Origin: Planctomycetota bacterium
Lineage (GTDB): Bacteria > Planctomycetota > Planctomycetia > Pirellulales > UBA1268
Assembly: GCA_003669585.1 (NCBI GenBank)
Contig: QWOQ01000015.1
Span: 1-64,000, forward strand
DNA: 64,000 bases
Direction: 5' to 3'
Position 1 is the first letter of the stretch; every line of letters begins with the position of its first letter. Both the position numbers and the translations under genes were made by a program. Of this stretch, positions 18,359 through 28,327 are shown in pieces. Below the pieces are notes generated by a model. That model made no database searches. It saw only the letters and a program-made list of their open reading frames with translations, and was not told the DNA's origin.

Positions 18359-20248
18359 TCATCGAGATGCAGCTGCCCGCATTCGATTCGAGATGTCTCG
18401 CTGGGAATGTGCCTTTTCGGTCTGAGCTGTTTTTTCGTAAGCACCAACGAGCCACAATCGCAGCGACAGCATCGTTGGATCAAGCTCAAGTGCGCAAAGA
18501 GCCGCAGCGATGCCTTCAGTCCACTTACCGCTGGTGCCGAGTACAATTGCTTGCTGCGCATGAAAGCTGGCGATCGATGGATTTGCGGCGACAAGATTCT
18601 CAGCCAGCAAGGTGGCTTGGGAAATATTGCCGATACGAAGCATGTGGCTAGAGAGCATGGAGAGGCATTCCTCATTGGTAGGATCAAACTCTAAAGCACG
18701 TTGCCAGCAGCTCACCGCCGCCGTTATTTGTCCATTTGACGCGAAGAGTGATGCAAGCGCGACGAGAGATGGAACGTCACCAGCGAGTGTATCGAGCACT
18801 TCGCGAGGATTGTTCGGATCGATTCCTCTGGGTACGAGAAGCGATTGTGCAGATTCCGCCACTCTGGGGTCAGCCTGCATAGAGGAAAGAGTTGAAAGAA
18901 AAATACCGCGTGCACGATCGAGTTCGCGTGGTGAAAGACGATCGGCGGCGCCGTCAAAAGGAACATAATCCAGCGGTGAAGCCGTAGCCGTGGGCATGGA
19001 ATTGGGCTGAGTCGATGGCAGTCGTGGAATTCGGTGATTGGTCGTTGCCGTATGGGGAATATCGGTCGCCGATTGCCGTGGCATATGACAGTGAATGCAG
19101 GAGCCTTTTGCAGGAGACTCATCGCGTTTCGTTTCCGGGAGCGAACAGGTGTTTTCTGAATGACAGGTGTTGCAACGATTGCGATAAAATAAATCGATCG
19201 AGTCTGGCTGAGGCCGCGAATGCGGATCGTGGCAACTGATGCAGCCCATCAAGTGACTGCTTGCCTGATAGCAGCGACTCTCTCGCATCTGTTCGACTTG
19301 GCTGACGGCCCGTTCACCGGAGTCGTGTCGAGTTTTTTCGTCCTTCACAAAAACGACAACTGTGTCGTCGAGGAGATCTCCAGGTCGAAAGTCAAATAGA
19401 CCACGGCCAAATTTCGGAATCACTCCCTCGCCCGCAAGATGGCACTGATTGCAGACTGCCTCACGGCGACTCGGTTCGAGATCTGAAGGATTGATAATGA
19501 GTGAATCGAGACAGGTTTCTCCCTCACCCAGAATTTCCATTTGATGAACATGATTTTCACCAGGCCCGTGGCAGCGTTCGCACCCAATCGCCGCTTCCAA
19601 AAATACCTTTGAAGAATATCGCTTGGAGATTAAAGCGTTATGCTCCACTCGACCGGCATGACAGTAGAGGCATCCGTCGCCGATGCTACGCTCGAATCGC
19701 TGCGTGCGGTTGGTTCGATAACCGGGAGAGAGATCCCAGCGTTTGCCATTTGCGTACCAGCCAATCGGTGATTGAAAAAGCAGACCATCGTGATCGATTA
19801 CGTAGGATCGTCCACGGGTGCCTGAACCGAGCACAAACCGCACCGGCATGCTCTGGTCGTAGAGGATCGTTTCATCGATATCGGACATGCGTTCGTGGTG
19901 TGTAACAAAATTTTCCTTTCGCTCAATCTGATAAAATCGCTCTCGATCGGGAATGATTGTCTCGCTCGAATAATCTTCAATCGCGATTTCGTCACCAATC
20001 TCGCTCATTGAATGAGCCATCGAATGAGATTGATAGGCAGCGGCGATCTCTGCATGGCACGCAGTGCATGCATGAGAACCGACGTAGTGGGATGGACGCG
20101 CAGAAGGAATCAGCAGTGGCCCAACACGAGGAGTGGATTGGTCAGGCAAAGTGACATGACGAGATAAAAAAAAGAGTCCACATCCTAGGAAAAGTCCAGA
20201 AAATCCGATCGCACAAAGGAGCAAAGGAGTAGTTCTGAATCTGACCAT
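18359..20248 (-). CDS. Seven-haem cytochrome c with TPR tail
   Basis: 629 residues from ATG 20248; GTG 20281 would add 11 residues and is less convincing. The N-terminus is a hydrophobic segment containing LFLGCG, either a signal anchor or a lipobox. Seven CxxCH haem-binding motifs occur in order: CTACH (61-65), CLYCH (192-196), CERCH (222-226), CNQCH (265-269), CISCH (335-339), CNTCH (358-362) and CIHCH (383-387). TPR repeats follow in the last 130 residues (VSCWQRALEFDPTNEECL, GIAAALCALELDPTML). The layout fits a periplasmic or surface electron-transfer protein. It is divergent from the large 20516 gene, with a 267-base shared upstream region. Confidence 0.9.
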   Translation of the reverse strand: MVRFRTTPLLLCAIGFSGLFLGCGLFFLSRHVTLPDQSTPRVGPLLIPSARPSHYVGSHACTACHAEIAAAYQSHSMAHSMSEIGDEIAIEDYSSETIIPDRERFYQIERKENFVTHHERMSDIDETILYDQSMPVRFVLGSGTRGRSYVIDHDGLLFQSPIGWYANGKRWDLSPGYRTNRTQRFERSIGDGCLYCHAGRVEHNALISKRYSSKVFLEAAIGCERCHGPGENHVHQMEILGEGETCLDSLIINPSDLEPSRREAVCNQCHLAGEGVIPKFGRGLFDFRPGDLLDDTVVVFVKDEKTRHDSGERAVSQVEQMRESRCYQASSHLMGCISCHDPHSRPQPDSIDLFYRNRCNTCHSENTCSLPETKRDESPAKGSCIHCHMPRQSATDIPHTATTNHRIPRLPSTQPNSMPTATASPLDYVPFDGAADRLSPRELDRARGIFLSTLSSMQADPRVAESAQSLLVPRGIDPNNPREVLDTLAGDVPSLVALASLFASNGQITAAVSCWQRALEFDPTNEECLSMLSSHMLRIGNISQATLLAENLVAANPSIASFHAQQAIVLGTSGKWTEGIAAALCALELDPTMLSLRLWLVGAYEKTAQTEKAHSQRDISNRMRAAASR

Positions 20249-20515
20249 GAAAAAACTTTCACGCACCGGCAAGATTGTCACGAGAGGTACAAGGTTGAAA
20301 AGTTCGTCAAAGTGGAAAGAGTGTGCGATCGCATTCTAGAATTCAAAAACTTGGCAATGAAGTTGTAGACTATCATCCAGAATGGTTTACGAGAAAAAGT
20401 CAGTTCAATCGCCAAGACTCCGTTGGAGCAGATACTTTATTTGAGTGATAGGAATTGAAGAAACCTACGGAAAGGATTCTCCGCAGGTGTTTCAAGTGTT
20501 TGATGGGGGACACGC

Positions 20516-23500
20516 GTGAGGAATAAATTTATTAAAAACGCGACGGTCGCGATCGTGTTCACTGGAATCGTTGTGGTATCGATTGTTCTCTGGTTTATAT
20601 GGTCGGCAGTGCCCACGGATCCTCTTCTCACGCCGGAGATCGCCACGCGACTTGTTCAGCGGAAGAATGTCGCTTTGGGCTATCTTGAAAATCAGTCGGT
20701 TGCAGAAGCTCTTCCAATTCTCGAAGAGCTTTTTATTCAGCTTCCCGCCGATCGACTGGCGATTCGTAATCTCGCCGTTGCACGAATTGTTGCGTTTGGT
20801 GATGCAGGACAAATGCCCACCACCGATCTTCTCAATGTGGCGAGCCGTGCAATCAATTCCTTGAAACAGCGAGAGGGAGAATCCATTGCGTATCACTGGC
20901 TTGCAGCAAAGCTTTCCTTTGCACGCGGCGATAAACAGGCTGCAGCATCACACTACCGCGATCTTGTGAAGCAGTCACCTGACGATGCGGCCGCATGGTA
21001 TGAATTGTCGCGAGTGCAACGGGGAATCATTGACGAAGGGACTCTCTCGAACGAGTCGCTGGATCGCGCCTGCTCGCTCGAACCGAATAATCTTTGGTTG
21101 GTTGTGGAATGGTTTCGAGCGACCTCGGCCCGGCTTGCTGAAACACTTCCTTCTGCCAGACGAGAAATACAACAAGAGACCACTCCAACCGAAAGAGGAT
21201 CTGCCGATCCTATACTTGCCGAGGCAATCACGAAGCGGTGGCAGGCGATTACACCTTTTGCCGATTCAATCGAGACATTTACAAAAGTCAACGTTCGCAC
21301 GGTATTAGATCAGGCAGTGACTGCTGCCACAAACGGAGAGATGGAGATCGTGACCGCTCGCCTGCGCGGGCTGGCCAATGTGCTGGTTCCACAGACAGAA
21401 GGCGATCGTCGAGCGATCGAGCGACATCCACTGGAGTTTGTAATCGATCAATTTGATCCAGAGTTCTATGCTGCGTACGGCCTGTCGGAGAGCGAGGTGA
21501 CTCCGCTGATTTCAGTGTCATTTGAATGCACCGAGCCGTTTGCGGTGCACGAGATGTATGAGAGTCTCAAAGAAAAGTCTCATGCGATTCTTCTGGAGGA
21601 CATAGACCTCGACGGATATGCCGACGTCATCGTGCTCGGTGCTGACACCGTGCGAGTATTTGGTCGCAAAGAAGGATCTCAAAAATGGCGAGAGATCGCT
21701 TCGGCTGAAGTGCCAGCCGGATCAACTGGGCTCATTGCCGCCGATTTGGATCTCGACTTTGACGAGGCTCGTCACACTCAAATCGCAGCGAGGCCGTCGA
21801 CCGACTCGATTGGAATAGAAATTCCAGAAAGTTCCTCGTCGAAGCGATGTCCGGCGGCAGATCTTGATCTCGTGGTCTACGGTGAATCTGGGACGATCTG
21901 TTTTGAGAATATTCTGGATCGCTCAGATGATTCTCGAACGCTGCAGCCGTTTGCAGCATCAGGTCTGTCATCGGTTGGCGGTGTATCAGCAGCGACTGTG
22001 GCTGATCTCGATGCGGATGGAGATCTCGATCTGGTCACTGCCGACAAAACTGGAATTCGACTCTGGAGTAACCGTGGTAAAGCTTCTTTTGAGGAGCAGA
22101 CAATTCGAGCCGCTCTGTTGCCAATCGAGAAGAAAATCGAATCGTTTGTGGCGATTGACTGGGATCGCGATGTGGATGTTGACATCGTTTTCGCAACCAA
22201 TGAAAGCAGCGGGTGGCTTGAAAATTTGCGACACGGACAATTCCGTTTTGTGCCGTTTGATTCTCTTCCACACGAGAACTCCGCCAGCATTTCGAAAAAT
22301 ATAGTCGCAGTCGACGTTCTCGATGCCGATTCCAATGCATCGTGGGACTTGCTGGTAGGCGGTTCTCGTGGTGTGGCGATCATTCAGACGTACCGCACGG
22401 CGACTGGGGTCATCAGGCACACGGATAACTCGTTTGAAAATAGGACGCTGAGCGATGAACAATGCCGTGGACTATTGAGCTTGGATTACGACAACGATGG
22501 TGTGCTCGATGTTGTCACGTGGAATGATGATGAGATTAGTTTGTGGCGTGGACTTGCTGATGCAACGTTCGAAAAGGCAGATATTCTTCTCTCACAGGTG
22601 AGAGGAGTTCACTCGATCGATGTCGCCGACGTGGATGGAGATGGAGACCTCGATTTTGCCTGCGCAGGAGAAACCGGCGTGGTGCTCTTTGAAAACAAAG
22701 GAGGAAACTCCCATCACTGGCTCGACGTTTCGCTCGAAGCGCAGCAGATCAAGGGTGCGGAGTTTTCAGCGAGTGGTCGCGTCAATGCCCACGGCATCGG
22801 GAGTCTGTTGGAACTCAAAACTGCGATGCGTTATCAGCCCAGGTCGGTACGTCGACGCACCACTCATTTCGGTCTCGGAACACAGAAGGCTGCTGATGTG
22901 GTACGGGTTTACTGGCTCAACGGTGTTCCACAAAACATCATCGAACCGGCCGCCGATCTCTTTCTCTGTGAACAGCAGATTCTTCTCGGATCGTGCCCCT
23001 ATCTTTACACATGGAACGGCACCGAATTTGTTTTTGCGACCGATCTGCTCTGGAACGCGCCTCTGGGGTTGCAGCGGGCCCAGGGAGATCTGATGCCCTC
23101 TCGCGAATGGGAGTATTTGAAACTCTCTGGTGATTCACTCGTGGCACGAGATGGCCAGTATGTGTTGCAACTCACTGAAGAACTGTGGGAAGCAGCCTAC
23201 TTTGATCAGATGCAATTACTCGCGGTCGATCATCCTGCAGACGCCGAAATGTATTCCAATGAAAAAGTCGGTCCCCCGCAGATTGCCCAGAGAAAGGTGC
23301 ACACGGTGCGCACTCCGCGGTCGCCGGTATCGGCGCACAATCATCGAGGACGAGACCTGCTTCTCGAACTTCTCACGATGGATGAAAACTATATGAAACC
23401 CTTTGATATAAAATTGCGACAAGGACTCGTTGAGGAATATTTCATTGAATTGGATCTGGGGAAGATTGAGAATCCCGAACTCGTTACGCTCTTTCTTACC

Positions 23501-24280
23501 GGCTGGACCTATCCGACAACCGTAAATGTGAATGTTGCGTTGTCTCAGGATCTTGAATTGCGACTTCCTGTGCCACCATCTCTTTCCGTTCCCGATGGTC
23601 GTGGTGGCTGGAAAACAGTGATGCCATTCATGGGATTTCCAGGAGGAAAGACAAAAACAATTGCCGTGGATCTTTCTGGCCTGCTTGCAAGTGAGGATTC
23701 GAGAATTCGAATTTATTCGAGTATGGAAATGTATTGGGATTCGATCTTTTTCACCTGCGGCGAAGAGCCCGCGCCGATGGCGATCGTAAACCTAGAACTG
23801 GTGAGTGCGAATTTGCATCAGCGGGGTTATTCGAGAATCGAACACATGGTCGGAAACGGACCGGAACAGTTTTTCTACAATGCCCCACTCACGGCGACCA
23901 CATGGCCTCCGATGCAGGGTAGGTTTACGAGGTTCGGAGAGGTCAGTGAACTGCTTACCGAAATCGATGATCGACTCTTGGTGCTCGGAGCAGGAGACGA
24001 AGTCACGCTGCGATTTGCTCTTCCTGCAGATCCACCACATGGATGGAAACGAGATTTTCTGCTCAAGAGCGTTGGCTGGGACAAGGATGCGAATCTTGCC
24101 ACTGCAGCCGGGCAATCTGTGGAGCCAATGCCATTTGTCGCGATGCGATCGTACCCGCAAAGCCCGGATGAATCGTTGCCCAACTCGGAGGACTACAAAG
24201 CGTATCTAAAAGAATATCAAACTCGGATGCAGACCGAGGATTTTTGGCAGTTGATCCGACGCGGGCCGAGGGCGCGATAG
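20516..24280 (+). CDS. Giant TPR / FG-GAP / ASPIC-UnbV protein with extra C-terminal domain
   Basis: 1254 residues from GTG 20516. A transmembrane anchor (VAIVFTGIVVVSIVLWFIW) comes first. TPR-like helices follow to about residue 230 (SVAEALPILEELFIQLPAD, QAAASHYRDLVKQSPDDAAAWYELSR). From about 360 to 760 there are FG-GAP motifs: DIDLDGYADV, DLDADGDLDL, DWDRDVDVDI, DYDNDGVLDV and DVDGDGDLDF. An UnbV-like segment follows (GSLLELKTAMRYQPR ... HFGLGTQKAADVVRVYW). The last 420 residues begin SCPYLYTWNGTEFVFATDLLW and form a beta-rich domain that also occurs fused to UnbV domains in other environmental bacteria. In effect it fuses the TPR and CRTAC1 proteins that are separate genes upstream. Confidence 0.85.
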   Translation: MRNKFIKNATVAIVFTGIVVVSIVLWFIWSAVPTDPLLTPEIATRLVQRKNVALGYLENQSVAEALPILEELFIQLPADRLAIRNLAVARIVAFGDAGQMPTTDLLNVASRAINSLKQREGESIAYHWLAAKLSFARGDKQAAASHYRDLVKQSPDDAAAWYELSRVQRGIIDEGTLSNESLDRACSLEPNNLWLVVEWFRATSARLAETLPSARREIQQETTPTERGSADPILAEAITKRWQAITPFADSIETFTKVNVRTVLDQAVTAATNGEMEIVTARLRGLANVLVPQTEGDRRAIERHPLEFVIDQFDPEFYAAYGLSESEVTPLISVSFECTEPFAVHEMYESLKEKSHAILLEDIDLDGYADVIVLGADTVRVFGRKEGSQKWREIASAEVPAGSTGLIAADLDLDFDEARHTQIAARPSTDSIGIEIPESSSSKRCPAADLDLVVYGESGTICFENILDRSDDSRTLQPFAASGLSSVGGVSAATVADLDADGDLDLVTADKTGIRLWSNRGKASFEEQTIRAALLPIEKKIESFVAIDWDRDVDVDIVFATNESSGWLENLRHGQFRFVPFDSLPHENSASISKNIVAVDVLDADSNASWDLLVGGSRGVAIIQTYRTATGVIRHTDNSFENRTLSDEQCRGLLSLDYDNDGVLDVVTWNDDEISLWRGLADATFEKADILLSQVRGVHSIDVADVDGDGDLDFACAGETGVVLFENKGGNSHHWLDVSLEAQQIKGAEFSASGRVNAHGIGSLLELKTAMRYQPRSVRRRTTHFGLGTQKAADVVRVYWLNGVPQNIIEPAADLFLCEQQILLGSCPYLYTWNGTEFVFATDLLWNAPLGLQRAQGDLMPSREWEYLKLSGDSLVARDGQYVLQLTEELWEAAYFDQMQLLAVDHPADAEMYSNEKVGPPQIAQRKVHTVRTPRSPVSAHNHRGRDLLLELLTMDENYMKPFDIKLRQGLVEEYFIELDLGKIENPELVTLFLTGWTYPTTVNVNVALSQDLELRLPVPPSLSVPDGRGGWKTVMPFMGFPGGKTKTIAVDLSGLLASEDSRIRIYSSMEMYWDSIFFTCGEEPAPMAIVNLELVSANLHQRGYSRIEHMVGNGPEQFFYNAPLTATTWPPMQGRFTRFGEVSELLTEIDDRLLVLGAGDEVTLRFALPADPPHGWKRDFLLKSVGWDKDANLATAAGQSVEPMPFVAMRSYPQSPDESLPNSEDYKAYLKEYQTRMQTEDFWQLIRRGPRAR

Positions 24281-24332
24281 AATCCTCGTTGTATTGGGTT
24301 AGAAAAACAAGCTTTTTGTGAGGAGAAATGTG

Positions 24333-25196
24333 ATGGTTCATTCTGTCGCCCAACGGTTCACACAATGGATCGTGATCTGTGTGAGCTATTCGGGCGCTCT
24401 AGTACTGGTGATGGATGCACTCCATGCCCAAGAGATGCAGTATCCACTGTCGGTTGCGGTCGCGACCGACAACTCGCTCTATGTTGCCGATCGCCTACTC
24501 CCCGGCATTTGGAAGATCACGGAGGGCAAAGCCAAACTATTTTATCAAGGCGATAAAAAATTTCGTACTCCTCTCAATGCGGTGCGCACTGTTGCGGTGA
24601 GCAATGAGGGGCGAGTGTTTGCCGGTGATTCATCAACGCGAGAAATTTACTCTATAGATAACAATGGAAAAGCAACGCCCCTGACCGATGGCAGAATCGG
24701 GATTCCTGTGGATATCGCCATCGATGCTGCCGGTGATTTGTTTGTCTCCGATTTGGAAACGCAGCGAATTTGGAAGGTTGCATCAGGAGGAGGAGAGCCG
24801 AAGGAGGTTGTTACGCTTGCAGCTCCGAGGGGACTTTTTGTTGACAAAAAAGATCGCCTCTGGGCAATCGCTGCTTCGGGAGATCAACCGCTCGTGCGAG
24901 TTGGAAACGATGGAACGGTGGAGCCAGTGGTTCGCGAGCGAATTTTTCATTTTCCACACGATGTGGTGGTGGGTGACGATGGAACCGCCTTCGTGAGTGA
25001 CAACTACGCCCGGGCGATTTGGAAAGTGACATCCGACGGCAAGGCGACTCAATGGATCTCAGGCGATCCATTGATGGGGCCGGTCGGCTTGGCCTTACAC
25101 AATGACTTGGTGGTGATTGCCGACCCGCAGTCAAAGGCGATTTTTCAATGTGATCGCGACGGGAAACCGATTCGAGTGGCCTCCGACGTTCCCTGA
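24333..25196 (+). CDS. Exported NHL-type beta-propeller protein
   Basis: 287 residues from ATG 24333, with AGGAG at 24321-24325; GTG 24318 and GTG 24330 are in-frame alternatives. A signal peptide ends near ALHAQEM. The mature part is a propeller of NHL/SMP-30-like repeats with a recurring (V/F)xxD...xIWK(V/I) pattern: LYVADRLLPGIWKI, VFAGDSSTREIYSI, LFVSDLETQRIWKV, AFVSDNYARAIWKV and VVIADPQSKAIFQC. No catalytic metal-binding set typical of gluconolactonase is evident. It lies between the giant protein and the membrane cytochrome and is probably a periplasmic binding or scaffold protein of the same unit. Confidence 0.75.
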   Translation: MVHSVAQRFTQWIVICVSYSGALVLVMDALHAQEMQYPLSVAVATDNSLYVADRLLPGIWKITEGKAKLFYQGDKKFRTPLNAVRTVAVSNEGRVFAGDSSTREIYSIDNNGKATPLTDGRIGIPVDIAIDAAGDLFVSDLETQRIWKVASGGGEPKEVVTLAAPRGLFVDKKDRLWAIAASGDQPLVRVGNDGTVEPVVRERIFHFPHDVVVGDDGTAFVSDNYARAIWKVTSDGKATQWISGDPLMGPVGLALHNDLVVIADPQSKAIFQCDRDGKPIRVASDVP

Positions 25197-25396
25197 ATAT
25201 CGCAGCGAGAAATTTGTTTGGAGACAGTGCCTTATTGAGAAAAAAGACTAAAAAAAAGCCATAGAACGGATATCGTTCGTTGACGACGTTTTCCTTCAGT
25301 CCTAGAGTAAGTCTATAGGGGATACTCAACCAACGGACCGACGGCTCGCCCAAAGAGCTGTCACCCCTTCGATGATTGGCGTGGATGCTATTGGTA

Positions 25397-28276
25397 ATGA
25401 GTCAAAGTTCAGAAAACAGAGCCGATGCAATTGCGTCGAAACCACGTGCTCGCCGACCGTATGTTCCGGCGATCGGTCCTCGTCTGCGCGTGCTGCTGAA
25501 AATCGTGCTGGCGATCCTTGCTCTTGAAGGAGCAAACTCGGCCTACTTAGGCAGCATCACTTTTTTGGAGTGGTTCACAAACGAGATTTATCAAAATTGG
25601 CTCTATCAGTGGATGTTTCTCGTGCATCTGGTTCTCGGTTTTTTGTTTGTTGCGCCATTTGTTGTTTTTGGCTTGATTCACATGCTCAACACGCGCGGCC
25701 GAAAAAATCGCCGGGCAGTTCGGGCGGGATACGCACTGTTTGTGATGTCGATGGTGGTTCTGCTTTCGGGAGCGGCGCTGTTATGGCTACGACTGACAAA
25801 CGCAGGTGCAAAATCACCTGCACTGACGAAGTGGACCTACTGGGCACATCTTGCGGCTCCACTTGCTGCAGCGTGGCTCTACTGGCTCCATCGCTTGGCC
25901 GGACCACCAATCAAGTGGCGAATGGGAATGGCCTACGCTGGAATAGTGACCGGCACAATCGCCGTGATGGTGGTGCTTCATACCCAAGATCCAAGGCACT
26001 GGTATGCCGTTGGTCCGGAGGAGGGAACACAGTATTTCGAACCATCGCTTGCGCGCACGGCGACTGGAAACTATATTCCAGCCGATGTGCTGATGATGGA
26101 CAATTATTGCAAGAAGTGTCACGCCGATGTGCACGCCGGATGGGAGGGAAGTTCACATCACTTTAGTTCGTTTAACAATCCTGTATATCTGGCGAGCGTA
26201 CGAGAGACTCGCGAAGTAGCGCTCAAGCGAGATGGAAACGTAAAGGCTTCCCGCTGGTGCGCCGGATGCCACGATCCGGTGCCGTTTTATAGCGGTGCAT
26301 TCGACAATCCTTCCTACGACGACGTACACCATCCAACGTCTCACGCTGGAATTACTTGTACGACGTGCCACGCGATTACAAACGTCAACAGCACGCGGGG
26401 CAACGCAGATTACACGATCGACGAACCGCTGCATTATCCGTTTGCATCAAGCGATAACGCAACTCTTCAGTGGATCAACAACCAGCTTGTCAAAGCCAAG
26501 CCCGAGATGCACAAGAAAACATTCTTGAAAGATTTTCACCGTGATGCACAGTTTTGCTCTACGTGTCACAAAGTCAGTTTGCCCAAAGAAGTGACGCAGT
26601 ATAAGGATTTCTTGCGTGGGCAGAACCATTACGATCCGTTTCTTTTAAGCGGTGTATCCGGCCATGGAGCGAGAAGTTTTTACTATCCACCGCAGGCAAA
26701 GGAAAGCTGCAATGCCTGCCACATGCCGCTCAAGCAATCAAACGATTCTGGCGCACACTATAACGATGATTCAGGAACGCTCACCGTTCACGACCATTTG
26801 TTTCCTGCTGCCAATACAGGAATTGCATGGCTCATTGACCGGCCCGATGTGATCGCCGCGCACCAGCAGTATCTCAAAGACATTACGCGAGTTGATATTT
26901 TTGGAGTGAAGGAAGGGGGAACCATTGATGGAATCCTTCACGCTCCACTGCGGCCGACAGTTCCTACGCTGACTCCTGGGAAGTCGTATCTCATTGAGTC
27001 GGTGATCCGCACACTCAAACTCGGTCACATCTTTACGCAGGGAACAGCAGACTCCAACGAAGTGTGGCTCGACGTTACCGTTACCAGCAATGACAAAATC
27101 ATTGGTCGTAGTGGAGGTATCGACGCAACGGCTGGAAACGAAGTTGATCGTTGGGCGCACTTCGTCAATATTTTCATGCTTGATCGCGATGGGAATCGAA
27201 TCAACCGGCGTAATCCGCAAGATATTTTTGTACCACTGTATAACCACCAGATTCCGCCGGGAGCTGCTTGGACGGTTCACTATGGGCTCGACCTTCCGAG
27301 TGATCTCACCGCGCCGGTGACCGTGACGGTGAAGCTGCAATACCGAAAATTCGATGCTGAATACCTTCGATTTGTGGCAGCACACGCGAGGCCCGGAGAC
27401 GATCCTCTCCGAGGGAATCTTTTCGGCGTTCCCTACGTCAATGAGCTTCCGATCACAACGCTCGCTGAAGATCAGGTGACGTTTGCCGTGGAGGGCGTTG
27501 CGGATGCGCCTCAGCAGTCTGATCGAAATATTCCCGTCTGGGAACGATGGAACGACTACGGCATTGGCCTTCTTCTCAAAGGAAAGGCCGAACTTCGTCA
27601 GGCGGAGGATGCATTTGCGGAAATTGAAAAGCTCGGTCGCTACGATGGTTCTCTAAATCTTGCACGAGTCTATTTTGAAGAGGGGCGAGTTGATGAAGCG
27701 GCCACAGCTCTCACTCGTGCGGCCGAGTATCGCGATCCGGCCGCGCCGCCGTGGACAATGGCCTGGATGAGTGGTCAGGTCAATCGACAACAGGGACGAC
27801 TGGAAGAAGCGGAAGCAAATTTTAGAAAAGTGCTCGAAGACCAGACCCAAGAAATGCAAATGAGAGGGTTTGATTTCAGTTTTGATTACGAGGTACGGAA
27901 TCTGCTGGGTCTCACGCTCCACGACCGTGCCAGTCAGTTTCGTGGAAAGGCGATGGCCGAGCAGAGAACCTATTTTCTTGAAGAAGCAGCGAGGCAGTTT
28001 GAAAAGACGCTTCAGATTGATTCAGAGAACGTTGCAGCGCATTACAATCTGCAGTTGATCTACGGTCAGCTTGAAAATCCTGAGCGAGCCAACGAACATA
28101 GACAGCTTCACGAACGATATAAACTCGATGACAATGCAGCCGATCGAGCCGTGTCTTTGGCGAGGAAAAAATATCCAGCGGCCAATCATGCGGCAGAAGC
28201 TCTTGTCATTTACCCTCTTCGTCGACCCGGTGCCCCAGAACTTTTTATCGACCCGAACCTGACACTTTCTCAGTAA
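25397..28276 (+). CDS. Membrane multihaem cytochrome c with TPR tail
   Basis: 959 residues from ATG 25397 (TTG 25376 and ATG 25385 are alternatives). About five transmembrane helices fill residues 30-195. Several carry histidines (His77 and His95 in helix 2, His151 and His165 in helix 4), reminiscent of di-haem cytochrome b bundles. Five c-type haem motifs follow: CKKCH (238-242), CAGCH (288-292), CTTCH (321-325), CSTCH (387-391) and CNACH (438-442). A beta-rich region comes next, then TPRs in the last 250 residues (RLEEAEANFRKVLEDQTQE, EEAARQFEKTLQIDSEN). The family probably moves electrons from the membrane quinol pool to periplasmic acceptors; the b-haem part is inference. The next CRTAC1-like gene starts 51 bases later. 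Confidence 0.85.
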   Translation: MSQSSENRADAIASKPRARRPYVPAIGPRLRVLLKIVLAILALEGANSAYLGSITFLEWFTNEIYQNWLYQWMFLVHLVLGFLFVAPFVVFGLIHMLNTRGRKNRRAVRAGYALFVMSMVVLLSGAALLWLRLTNAGAKSPALTKWTYWAHLAAPLAAAWLYWLHRLAGPPIKWRMGMAYAGIVTGTIAVMVVLHTQDPRHWYAVGPEEGTQYFEPSLARTATGNYIPADVLMMDNYCKKCHADVHAGWEGSSHHFSSFNNPVYLASVRETREVALKRDGNVKASRWCAGCHDPVPFYSGAFDNPSYDDVHHPTSHAGITCTTCHAITNVNSTRGNADYTIDEPLHYPFASSDNATLQWINNQLVKAKPEMHKKTFLKDFHRDAQFCSTCHKVSLPKEVTQYKDFLRGQNHYDPFLLSGVSGHGARSFYYPPQAKESCNACHMPLKQSNDSGAHYNDDSGTLTVHDHLFPAANTGIAWLIDRPDVIAAHQQYLKDITRVDIFGVKEGGTIDGILHAPLRPTVPTLTPGKSYLIESVIRTLKLGHIFTQGTADSNEVWLDVTVTSNDKIIGRSGGIDATAGNEVDRWAHFVNIFMLDRDGNRINRRNPQDIFVPLYNHQIPPGAAWTVHYGLDLPSDLTAPVTVTVKLQYRKFDAEYLRFVAAHARPGDDPLRGNLFGVPYVNELPITTLAEDQVTFAVEGVADAPQQSDRNIPVWERWNDYGIGLLLKGKAELRQAEDAFAEIEKLGRYDGSLNLARVYFEEGRVDEAATALTRAAEYRDPAAPPWTMAWMSGQVNRQQGRLEEAEANFRKVLEDQTQEMQMRGFDFSFDYEVRNLLGLTLHDRASQFRGKAMAEQRTYFLEEAARQFEKTLQIDSENVAAHYNLQLIYGQLENPERANEHRQLHERYKLDDNAADRAVSLARKKYPAANHAAEALVIYPLRRPGAPELFIDPNLTLSQ

Positions 28277-28327
28277 ACGAAAGACTACCGCGGGTTCGCT
28301 TCGTGTCGGAAAAGTCCTTGTGGAATT

